A DNA stretch of 11,046 nt from JAGWAZ01 sp050248595 (lineage in GTDB: Bacteria; Bacteroidota; Ignavibacteria; OLB7). The stretch spans positions 1-11,046 of the forward strand of contig JBFWSB010000128.1 in assembly GCA_050248595.1 (NCBI GenBank), in the 5' to 3' direction. The stretch's first letter is position 1; each line of letters opens with the position of its first letter. Shown piece by piece: positions 1 to 6,491 of this stretch. The notes below the pieces were generated by a model, which was not told the origin of the DNA, searched no databases, and saw nothing but the letters and a program-made list of their open reading frames with translations. A program made the translations under genes and the position numbers.

Positions 1-66
1 TCCTCCTTCGATAACTACGATGCCCTCTACTACCTATCCTCTCCCCTCTGTCCGCATTTTGTCCGG

Positions 67-97
67 TTGCCTCCTCTCCTCTGCTGCCCTACCTTTG
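67..97 (+). promoter_or_regulatory. Candidate Bacteroidota-type promoter for the RHS operon
   Basis: A TACCTTTG at 90-97 matches the Bacteroidota -7 consensus TAnnTTTG exactly. A GTTG at 66-69 lies 20 bases upstream, where the -33 TTTG/TTG element is expected. Transcription would begin near 104, giving a leader of about 145 bases before the ATG at 251. The surrounding DNA is strongly pyrimidine-rich, so a chance match is more likely than in ordinary sequence. The -33 half is only a 3-of-4 match. Confidence 0.5.
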
Positions 98-138
98 TCC
101 CAGATACTACTTGACAGCAGCGAGTTCCGTCACGGTGT

Positions 139-169
139 CGGCATCGGGTAATCCGATTCCCGGATGCCG
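139..169 (+). other. Hairpin in the RHS leader
   Basis: An inverted repeat pairs cggcatc-ggg (139-148) with cccggatgccg (159-169), with one bulged base. The inner aat/att at 150-152 and 156-158 extends the stem and leaves a tiny CCG loop. No T-tract follows on the + strand, so a simple intrinsic terminator is unlikely. If the promoter at 67-97 is real, the hairpin sits in the 5' leader about 80 bases before the start codon and could affect mRNA stability or translation. It could also be the end of an upstream transcription unit outside the window. Confidence 0.45.
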
Positions 170-238
170 ATGCCGGACGCGCTGTTGTTAGGTCTTCAAC
201 AAAGAGAGCCGTGGTCAAATCAAATTATCTAACTACCT

Positions 239-243
239 GAGGA
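239..243 (+). promoter_or_regulatory. Shine-Dalgarno-like site of the RHS gene
   Basis: GAGGA lies seven bases before the ATG at 251. This supports that start, which is also the codon that opens a signal peptide. Confidence 0.5.
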
Positions 244-250
244 ACAGGCT

Positions 251-3200
251 ATGGAACAGGGACAACTACTCCGGCAACCGACTTTATGGCTGTTGTTGAC
301 AGCACTTTTCTGGATATTGAATCCCCAATCAGGGCGCAGCCAGTGTGATCTCAGCATTCTTGAGATTGCCTCACCGAAAGGGACTCTGCAAGTGGAGGAA
401 CCGGTTCCTGTTCAATTCACGGTGAAGAACATTGGAGCAGACCCATCGGTGAAGGGGGAAATCTATATCAATATCTTCAGAGAAGTTCCGGGGGGTGATC
501 CTGAGAATGTCTACCAACAATCACTCTTTGTGAATCTTGATCCGGGCGAGACTGTAGAGATTACCCGTCCAGACTGGACTCCACTGGTTGAGGGAGAGTA
601 CACGCTCGATATCTATCTCTTTGCCTCCAACGACGGAAACTTTAGCAATAACCAGGTGATGCAGACCCTCATCGTGGAGGGTAAAGCAAAGTGTACGGAG
701 TTGCGCCCAACACGAACTACAATGCGAGACACGCGGCTGATCCCTAATCTGACTGATCTTGGAGTCACCGAAAGCGAAACAGTTAAGATCGAGTTCACCA
801 CGGAGGGCATCTGCTGTTGGAACCTGAATGCTACACAGGTAAAGAAACAGGGAGAAGGGACGCTCACTCTCGACTCTCCCCCATCAAAACAGATCACTAA
901 GGGGGTAAAGGGGACATATTCGTTCCGGTTCTCTCACACCGATTTAATCGACGAGGTGGCTTTCTTTCAGATTACGTTTACTTGGAATCGGTGCGACAGT
1001 CCTCAAGTGAGTGGATCGGAGACGCTATCTCTCTATATCCTCCCAAGACCTGACATAGGGAGTCGAGGCCAGAAGACAACAGCGGCTACACCTGCTGCTG
1101 GAAAGAGTGGTGACCCGGTAAACACGGCAACTGGAGAACTCTACATCCCCTGGAGCACTGACCTCGCCTTCGGCGGCCCAGCCCACTTCTCCTTCCGCCG
1201 GTACTACGGCTCGAACCTTTCGGAAGGTCTCCCCCCCACTCCCCTTCTCGGAACAAACTGGACACACAACTATGCGTGGGAACTTCGGGAGCTTGGAGAG
1301 ATTGCCATGGTTACGATGCCTTCAGGGCGCAACGTGATCTTTGAACAGAGCGGAAACGTCTGGCAGCCACGAGATCGATACGAGACAACCTATCAGCTTC
1401 TCAAAACAGGAGATGGTTGGGTGTTTGGCGATTCACGTCGCCCCTTGATTCGCCGGTTTGATACGGCAGGTCGCTTGCAGTCAATTTCTGACAGAAATGG
1501 AAATCGGCGAACGTTGACCTACCAGAATGGGAAGTTGGCGAGGGTAAGTGATGGAATAGGACGACAATTGACCTTCACATATAACGGAGAGAAGTTGGAG
1601 CAGGTAGGAGATGGTACGCGAACTGTCCGCTACAGCTATCAAGGAGATAACCTAACGGGGATTGTTGACCCCAGAGGGAATAACATCACAATCGCCTACG
1701 ATCCTTCAAATCCCGGACTGATAACTGCCATTACACGCCCCGAGGGGAACAAACCATTCAGCCAGACGTTCGACACGGAATCTCGGGTTGCAACGCAGAC
1801 CGATGGTGTAGGGAATATGTGGAGTTTTGACTACGCTCCGGGAGAGACCACGATTACCTATCCAGATGGTGGAGAAGAACACCACTACCACTCCGAGGCA
1901 AGAGAACTGCGGGAACGCGAAGATCAGCTCGGAAATTCTTTTGACGTTCTCTACGACGACAATGGTCGGAGAACGGCTGTGATTGATCGCTTGGGAGACA
2001 CAACGAAGATTACCTACCACGCACCGAGTGGCAACATCGCCTCCATCACTGATGCAGAGGGTGCAACCACTTCCTACACCTGGAGTGAGGCGACGGCGGA
2101 AGGACTGAAGTTCTACGACTTGACTGCAATTGACTTTCCTGACGGAACGAGAGAGACGAGAGAGTATAATGCCGGTGGGAACTTGACCAGCTTCACCGAC
2201 CGGGAAGGAAACCGTTGGAGCTATAGCTACAACGCGAGAGGACAAGTGACAGCAGCCTCAACTCCTGAAGGAGAACAGAAGAGTTGGTTCTACAACGGAG
2301 TAGGACAGCCTGACTCGGTAGTGAACGCCGATGGAAGTGTGACCCAATTTGGGTACGATCCTCTCGACAGGATCTTGCGCAGAACATCTCCCGATGGCTC
2401 GACCATCAGCTACACATACGATGCAAACAACAACTTGACCAGCTTCACCGATCCAGCCGGAGAGGAAGCAACCTACAGCTACGACAAGAACAACCGCCTC
2501 ATCAGCCTTACGAACAAAGTGGGGGGAATCACGACCTTCAGCTACGACAATCTGGACAGACCGAAGACGATCGTCGACCCCGAAGGTGTGCGGACTGAGC
2601 GGCTCTACGATCAACTCGGCAATCTCTCCGGCATCGTCAACGGAGTAAACGACACGGTTCGATTTGAGTACGATCGCGAAAGACGCATAACTGCTATCGT
2701 CGACGCTGAAGGGAATCGTTTGCGCCGTGAAGTTGACCCGGAGGGGGTAACTCGCGCCTTCATCGATCAACTCGGCAATCGATGGGAGATGGAGACCGAC
2801 AACCTCGGGCAGATTGTGAAGGCAACTGATCCTTTAGGAATCACTGGGGAGACTACCTACGATGAACTTGGTAGAGTACGGAACGTAACCGACGGCCAAG
2901 GAAGAGAGCAACAGTTCTCTTACGATGAACGTGGGCTGTTAACTGGTTGGGATTATCCTGGTGGGATTGCAACATCGTATCAGTACAGTTCACTCGGCTA
3001 TCTGACGAAGCTTACGGATCCACTCAACAACCAGTGGGGGTTCGAGCAGGATGAGCGAGGAAGGTTAATAGAGGAGGCCGATCCGCTCGGGAACAAAACA
3101 GCATATCAGTACGACGAACTGAATCGCCTGAGCAAGATTACGATGCCGGGAGATATTGGCTCGACAACATTCCAACGAGATGCTCGCGGCTTGGTAACCG

Positions 3201-5056
3201 AACTCCGCTACAGCGACGGCACACAGACAAATTTTACCTACGACGCAAATGGCAGAACTATCTCTGGAGATAACCTTGCAATAGGCTACGACAAAGCTCT
3301 AAGAGTAAACTCGGTGAACGGCATTGCGGTTCGCCACGACAATGCTGGGAGAATATCGGCATTCGAAATAGAGTCGGGGAAGAGCATCACATACGAATAT
3401 GACCGCCGCAACTTCCTCACCACTGTCACCGATTGGCTTGGAGGGAAAACAACGTTTACCTACGATGCAACCGGAAAGCTTAGCTCGATAACGCGACCAA
3501 ATGGATTGAGAACGAACTACGAGTATGATGCAGCGGGAAGGTTAGTCCGCATAGAAGAACCGGGAGTGGCAAGCATCAACCGGACGCTCGACTCGCTTGG
3601 GAGAGCGCGATCCGTGGAGCGGACAGGTTACTTAGCACCATCACTTGCAAACGATTCCGCTGGCTTCGCCTACGACGCAGCCTCGCAGGTGGCGGCATTC
3701 AACCACGATCAGCTTGGACGAATAGTTGACGACGGAGCGCGAACCTATTCTTGGAACATCGCATCGCAGGTAGAAGAGATTGCCGAGGGAGGTTCCACGA
3801 CAACCTATCGCTACGATGGTGTGGGGAATGTTGTGGAGGAAGAGCGTGGAGGAGAACAGACTAAGTACCTTTGGAACTATGCCCTCTCCCTTCCAAGCAT
3901 CTCGGCTGACCTTGACGCAACCGGAGCGAAGAGTCGCTACTACGTCCACACACCTTCTGGCTTCCTCCTCTACGCGATTGATGCAGAGGGGAATGCGCGA
4001 CACTTCTACCACTACGATGAAGTTGGCACGACAACGATGCTGAGTAACGATGCTGGAGAGATCACCGACCGCTACACATTCACTCCGTATGGCCGCCCGG
4101 TTGGCCGAGAGGGGGAGACCGAAAATCGCTATACGTTCGTTGGAGCTTGGGGTGTAGTGCAGGAGAGCGAGTCGGGACTCTACCGGATGCGCGCTCGCCT
4201 CTACGATGCCTCCACAACTCGCTTCATCTCGCGTGACCCAGCACGACTGCTCCACCCGAAACAGGTCAACCCGTATCGTTATGCGATGGGAAACCCTCTG
4301 CAGTACATCGACGTTACCGGAGCTGAAGAAGAGGGCGTAGACGAATTATACACTTTGCAAGGGGGAGGAGAATCTCCTTTGAACTTCCTCGGAAGACTTC
4401 TGTACAGCACCAGTGCTCCACCAATACGTCTGGAAGACCCTGAGAACACGACTCCCTCAACCTTCGATGAAGAAAACCTTATTGAGCTTGGCGACGGAGA
4501 GCATGTTTTTGGCAGCGGCGACATTGCAAAGGTTCTCGGCCACCCAAAGCCGAAGGCAACCAGAGTGGAGAAGAACGAAGAAGAACCGATCTCCGATGTT
4601 CTGGTTGATCCTGCCACTCCTCTCAGTGGCCCTTTAAGCATCGGAGAACTTGCACGCCTTACGCGAGAGGAGAGTGAACTTGAAGCTATCGTGAGAGGAA
4701 TTAGCGAGAAGATACTTAAGAAGCTGTCGAAGCTCCCCTCTCCTCACCCACAACAACCTCGACTCTTCGTGAATGAATTGACGGAATCAGAGAAGGCAAT
4801 GCAAACGTTCTTAGGAGTTCCATATCCGGGAGGAGCAGTTCCGGCTCCACCATTGTCACGCGACGATAACGATGACAATAACCAGAAAACCGAGACGAAA
4901 CGGGAAGCACCGGACAAGATGGTCATTCACCCATTGCTTGGAATTCCAGTGCCGGAAAGTTCCTTGAAGCCACCTCCGCTGACGTTAGACGAACCAGAGG
5001 AAGAATTCATAGAGGAAAATCCAATTGAGCTTGGTGACGGAGAAGAGATCCTATAA
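251..5056 (+). CDS. Secreted RHS/YD-repeat protein with CARDB-like N-terminus and repetitive acidic tail
   Basis: This 1601-residue protein starts with a signal peptide (hydrophobic stretch about 11-24, likely cut near 30). A CARDB-like beta-sandwich follows at about 32-143 and an unassigned Ig-like stretch at about 150-265. The sequence SGDPVNTATGELYIP at 286-300 is the usual opening of a DUF6531-type RHS front. YD repeats (forms such as YDANNNLTSFTDPAG) fill about 400-1290. The RHS core at about 1290-1357 contains GLYRMRARLYDASTTRFISR and NPLQYIDVTG. In the family, YD repeats build a hollow beta-cocoon, and the core marks the boundary to a variable C-terminal tip that is often a toxin. Here the 244-residue tip is acidic, proline-rich and internally repetitive. 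I see no nuclease, deaminase or pore motif in it and no immunity-like gene downstream. The usual DPxG at the boundary reads DVTG. A surface, adhesion or wall-associated role is therefore as likely as a toxin role. It probably shares a transcript with the gene 36 bases downstream. The family call is secure; the function is not. Confidence 0.95.
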   Translation: MEQGQLLRQPTLWLLLTALFWILNPQSGRSQCDLSILEIASPKGTLQVEEPVPVQFTVKNIGADPSVKGEIYINIFREVPGGDPENVYQQSLFVNLDPGETVEITRPDWTPLVEGEYTLDIYLFASNDGNFSNNQVMQTLIVEGKAKCTELRPTRTTMRDTRLIPNLTDLGVTESETVKIEFTTEGICCWNLNATQVKKQGEGTLTLDSPPSKQITKGVKGTYSFRFSHTDLIDEVAFFQITFTWNRCDSPQVSGSETLSLYILPRPDIGSRGQKTTAATPAAGKSGDPVNTATGELYIPWSTDLAFGGPAHFSFRRYYGSNLSEGLPPTPLLGTNWTHNYAWELRELGEIAMVTMPSGRNVIFEQSGNVWQPRDRYETTYQLLKTGDGWVFGDSRRPLIRRFDTAGRLQSISDRNGNRRTLTYQNGKLARVSDGIGRQLTFTYNGEKLEQVGDGTRTVRYSYQGDNLTGIVDPRGNNITIAYDPSNPGLITAITRPEGNKPFSQTFDTESRVATQTDGVGNMWSFDYAPGETTITYPDGGEEHHYHSEARELREREDQLGNSFDVLYDDNGRRTAVIDRLGDTTKITYHAPSGNIASITDAEGATTSYTWSEATAEGLKFYDLTAIDFPDGTRETREYNAGGNLTSFTDREGNRWSYSYNARGQVTAASTPEGEQKSWFYNGVGQPDSVVNADGSVTQFGYDPLDRILRRTSPDGSTISYTYDANNNLTSFTDPAGEEATYSYDKNNRLISLTNKVGGITTFSYDNLDRPKTIVDPEGVRTERLYDQLGNLSGIVNGVNDTVRFEYDRERRITAIVDAEGNRLRREVDPEGVTRAFIDQLGNRWEMETDNLGQIVKATDPLGITGETTYDELGRVRNVTDGQGREQQFSYDERGLLTGWDYPGGIATSYQYSSLGYLTKLTDPLNNQWGFEQDERGRLIEEADPLGNKTAYQYDELNRLSKITMPGDIGSTTFQRDARGLVTELRYSDGTQTNFTYDANGRTISGDNLAIGYDKALRVNSVNGIAVRHDNAGRISAFEIESGKSITYEYDRRNFLTTVTDWLGGKTTFTYDATGKLSSITRPNGLRTNYEYDAAGRLVRIEEPGVASINRTLDSLGRARSVERTGYLAPSLANDSAGFAYDAASQVAAFNHDQLGRIVDDGARTYSWNIASQVEEIAEGGSTTTYRYDGVGNVVEEERGGEQTKYLWNYALSLPSISADLDATGAKSRYYVHTPSGFLLYAIDAEGNARHFYHYDEVGTTTMLSNDAGEITDRYTFTPYGRPVGREGETENRYTFVGAWGVVQESESGLYRMRARLYDASTTRFISRDPARLLHPKQVNPYRYAMGNPLQYIDVTGAEEEGVDELYTLQGGGESPLNFLGRLLYSTSAPPIRLEDPENTTPSTFDEENLIELGDGEHVFGSGDIAKVLGHPKPKATRVEKNEEEPISDVLVDPATPLSGPLSIGELARLTREESELEAIVRGISEKILKKLSKLPSPHPQQPRLFVNELTESEKAMQTFLGVPYPGGAVPAPPLSRDDNDDNNQKTETKREAPDKMVIHPLLGIPVPESSLKPPPLTLDEPEEEFIEENPIELGDGEEIL
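4385..5053 (+). repeat. Three-copy protein-level repeat in the RHS tail
   Basis: The tail carries a recurring module of the form LG-x-P-x-P...PPL-x-x-D-(E/D)-PE...F-x-EEN-x-IELGDGE. Copy 1 is residues 1379-1420 and ends in IELGDGEHVF. Copy 2 is partial, 1520-1539 (FLGVPYPGG to PPLSRDD). Copy 3 is 1562-1601 and ends the protein in IELGDGEEIL. Copies 1 and 3 share F-x-EEN-x-IELGDGE; copies 2 and 3 share the LG(V/I)P-x-P...PPL segment. Codons differ between copies, so the repeat is old and is seen at the protein level rather than as DNA identity. Confidence 0.75.
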
Positions 5057-5092
5057 ACGAAAGAACTCTAATCAATAGAACAGAATAGACTC

Positions 5093-5599
5093 ATGAAAAA
5101 CATCATAAAGCAGTTCACATTTGCTATCGTACTTGCAGCACTTGCCGTTGCAGCAGCCGAGGCTCAGACATATACATACGATGACGCCGGTCGGCTAACT
5201 GAAGCACGTTATTCAGACGGCTCCACGATCCGTTATGCTTACGACAAAAACGGGAACTTGCTGGAGAGAGTGACAAACGTAATTCCGAGCAGTGTTGAAG
5301 GGGTGGCGGGTGAGGAAAAGAGTAGGCAGATCGAGGTGAGTCCAAACCCAACGTCGGGGGGAACAACCATCTCGTTCGATCTATCTGGAGAGATTGGGGT
5401 AGTGGCGACAATTGTTGACATGCAAGGGAACCAGGTTGCACTTCTCAATATTGGCAACGAAGAACTTCGTCGAGGGGAAGTCTTTTGGGACGGACGGAAT
5501 ATGTTGGGAGCGGAAATGCCAAGTGGAGTCTACCACATCCAACTCCGGTCGGATAACGAAGCGGTCGTGGCGTCAGCAAAGATTATCCTGACGAGATAG
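5093..5599 (+). CDS. Small secreted YD-motif protein with T9SS type A sorting domain
   Basis: A 168-residue protein with a clear signal peptide (MKNIIKQ, hydrophobic 8-22, likely cut near AEAQ at 22-25). Residues 27-60 hold two YD motifs (YTYDDAGRLTEA and YAYDKNGNLLER), the same repeat type as the RHS protein upstream. Residues about 78-168 form a Por/T9SS type A C-terminal domain: VSPNPTSG near 82-89, a central DMQGNQV, then GVYHIQL and a basic end in ILTR. In Bacteroidota this domain directs proteins across the outer membrane by T9SS and is normally removed on attachment or release, so the mature product would be little more than a 35-50 residue YD segment and a linker. It begins 36 bases after the RHS stop on the same strand, which suggests an operon. 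No Shine-Dalgarno site is seen. It could be a partner or cap of the RHS protein, or the remnant of a larger RHS-T9SS gene that lost its middle. Confidence 0.88.
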   Translation: MKNIIKQFTFAIVLAALAVAAAEAQTYTYDDAGRLTEARYSDGSTIRYAYDKNGNLLERVTNVIPSSVEGVAGEEKSRQIEVSPNPTSGGTTISFDLSGEIGVVATIVDMQGNQVALLNIGNEELRRGEVFWDGRNMLGAEMPSGVYHIQLRSDNEAVVASAKIILTR

Positions 5600-5612
5600 T
5601 TCTCCGCGATAA

Positions 5613-5705
5613 CTTCTTCTCTGCGTCCTCTGCGACTCTGCGGTTTATCTCTCTTCTCTTTTCGTACGAAGAAAGAGTAACCGCAGAGACGCGGAGAGCG
5701 CAGAG
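5613..5705. repeat. CTCTGCG/CGCAGAG quasi-palindromic repeat, copy 1
   Basis: The left arm at 5619-5645 and the right arm at 5679-5705 are inverted repeats of 27 bases with about four mismatches. Both are built from roughly 9-base CTCTGCG-type units. The centre holds the perfect 10-base palindrome ttcgtacgaa at 5661-5670, with further partial pairing around it. The element begins 13 bases after the stop of the YD-T9SS gene and ends 28 bases from the stop of the convergent GxxExxY gene, so it may act as a bidirectional terminator. It matches copies at 6217-6301 and 6395-6489 in the same orientation. Confidence 0.85.
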
Positions 5706-5733
5706 GGGAACCCGTGATTCTTAGCAAGGCTCT

Positions 5734-6114
5734 TTATTTAAGGCCGTGAACAACACGACGGATTCCTTCCTTCATCTGGACAACATTGAAGTTGAGGAGT
5801 AAACCAAGTTTCCGTTGAGATAACTTGAGGTAGGTCAAGATTTGAGCCGTGTGAAGATCATGCAGTCTATCTACGGCCTTAATCTCGACAACGACTAATT
5901 GCTCAACAAGCAAATCAAGACGATATCCCGCTTCAAGCTGATGACCTCGATAGATTACTGGAAGAGGGTGCTGTCTCAACACAAAGATTCCTCGCGAGCA
6001 AAGCTCAAAATTGAGACATGATTCGTAGACTGATTCGAGCAGTCCAGGGCCAAGCTCTTTGTGGACTGCAATTGCAGCGTCAACAATTAAGCCGGAAATT
6101 TGATTCTCGTGCAT
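5734..6114 (-). CDS. GxxExxY family protein (PD-(D/E)XK nuclease-like)
   Basis: A 126-residue protein of the usual family length. The family-defining motif is present as G24-LL-E27-SV-Y30 within LGPGLLESVYE. A PD-(D/E)XK-like core is visible as D67 in YRLDLLV and E77-I-K79 in VVVEIKAV, followed by Q91 in TAQILTYLKL. Family knowledge (GxxExxY, PDDEXK_3) places it with restriction-endonuclease-fold proteins, but no biochemical role is settled and I do not assign one. The catalytic residues look intact, so the gene appears alive. It lies opposite in direction to the RHS operon, between two direct copies of the CGCAGAG element, which suggests it arrived as a cassette. No Shine-Dalgarno site or clear promoter was found in the 103 bases upstream. 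Confidence 0.9.
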   Translation of the reverse strand: MHENQISGLIVDAAIAVHKELGPGLLESVYESCLNFELCSRGIFVLRQHPLPVIYRGHQLEAGYRLDLLVEQLVVVEIKAVDRLHDLHTAQILTYLKLSQRKLGLLLNFNVVQMKEGIRRVVHGLK

Positions 6115-6216
6115 TTCTATTTTTCGTTAGGATGATAGAGCTTTGAAGGTGGTGACTCCAAAGCACTGTAGGTAATGATTTTGGTTTCAACATCTATCTG
6201 CAAGAAACCTTATGAA

Positions 6217-6301
6217 TTCTTCTCTGCGACTCTGCGGTCTATCTATCTCTTATCTTTTCATACGAAGAAAGAGTAACCGCAGAGGCGCGGAGAACGCAGA
6301 G
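6217..6301. repeat. CTCTGCG/CGCAGAG quasi-palindromic repeat, copy 2
   Basis: Same orientation as copy 1, but the left arm is one roughly 9-base unit shorter (the first CTCTGCGTC-type unit is missing), while the right arm at about 6275-6301 is complete. It shares 44 identical bases (6222-6265) with copy 3 at 6410-6453, and the tacgaagaaagagtaaccgc stretch with copy 1. It ends two bases before the stop codon of the decayed OmpA fragment. Confidence 0.85.
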
Positions 6302-6303
6302 TT

Positions 6304-6378
6304 TTATCGTACCAGCTTGAACTCCACTCTGTTGCAATCGGCTTCAATTTTGAAACGAATCAGGACTCACCAATGCCA
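6304..6378 (-). pseudogene. Decayed 3' end of an OmpA-family paralogue
   Basis: Read on the minus strand, the last nine codons (6304-6330) spell RVEFKLVR-stop, the same peptide that ends the intact OmpA fusion next door, but with five of the eight codons replaced by synonyms. Upstream of it, tgttgcaatcggctt (6330-6344) is identical to 6552-6566 in the intact gene, where it encodes KPIAT. Farther up, GIGES (about 6363-6377) matches GYGES. The pieces are in different frames, a stop follows GIGES, and the segment between KPIAT and RVEF is deleted. This is a degenerate fragment, not a gene. With the flanking repeats and a short A/T-rich spacer (6379-6391) it fills the 377-base gene-free stretch 6115-6491. 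Confidence 0.7.
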
Positions 6379-6394
6379 CTAAACCTTAACACTT

Positions 6395-6489
6395 CTTCTT
6401 CTCTGCGTCCTCTGCGACTCTGCGGTCTATCTATCTCTTATCTTTTCATACGATGGAAGATTAACCGCAGAGGTGCGAAGTGCGCAAAG
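6395..6489. repeat. CTCTGCG/CGCAGAG quasi-palindromic repeat, copy 3
   Basis: Left arm about 6401-6427, right arm about 6462-6489, same orientation as the other copies. The left arm is complete, while the right arm has drifted (gcgaagtgcgcaaag in place of gcggagagcgcagag). It stops two bases before the stop codon of the intact OmpA fusion, the same junction as copy 2 has with the decayed fragment. In this position it can serve as the transcription terminator of the OmpA operon. Confidence 0.85.
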
Positions 6490-6491
6490 TT

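Noticed and set aside
1..111. Open + frame running in from the left edge to TGA at 109-111
   Set aside because: The 36-residue translation is rich in Ser, Pro, Leu and Cys from the pyrimidine tract and matches no family I know; it overlaps the candidate promoter.
1706..2245. 179-codon minus-strand frame inside the RHS gene
   Set aside because: Shadow of the YD-repeat coding sequence; there is no signal, domain or start site, and the + frame is clearly the conserved one. The same applies to the other antisense frames at 2258-2770 and 3641-4255.
2180..2451. Exact direct repeats in the RHS gene: 20 bases at 2180-2199 and 2432-2451, and 17 bases at 2608-2624 and 2764-2780
   Set aside because: Both encode recurring YD-repeat peptides (NLTSFTD and DQLGN), so they are expected from the protein repeat and need no separate element.
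4322..5599. Toxin-immunity pair formed by the RHS tip and the gene downstream
   Set aside because: The tip has no toxin motif, and the downstream product is a signal peptide-YD-T9SS protein, which is not the form of an immunity protein.
5613..6489. CRISPR array or insertion sequence
   Set aside because: Only three copies, 400-600 or about 90 bases apart, each a hairpin of over 80 bases; there are no uniform spacers, no cas gene, no transposase and no target-site duplication that I could find.
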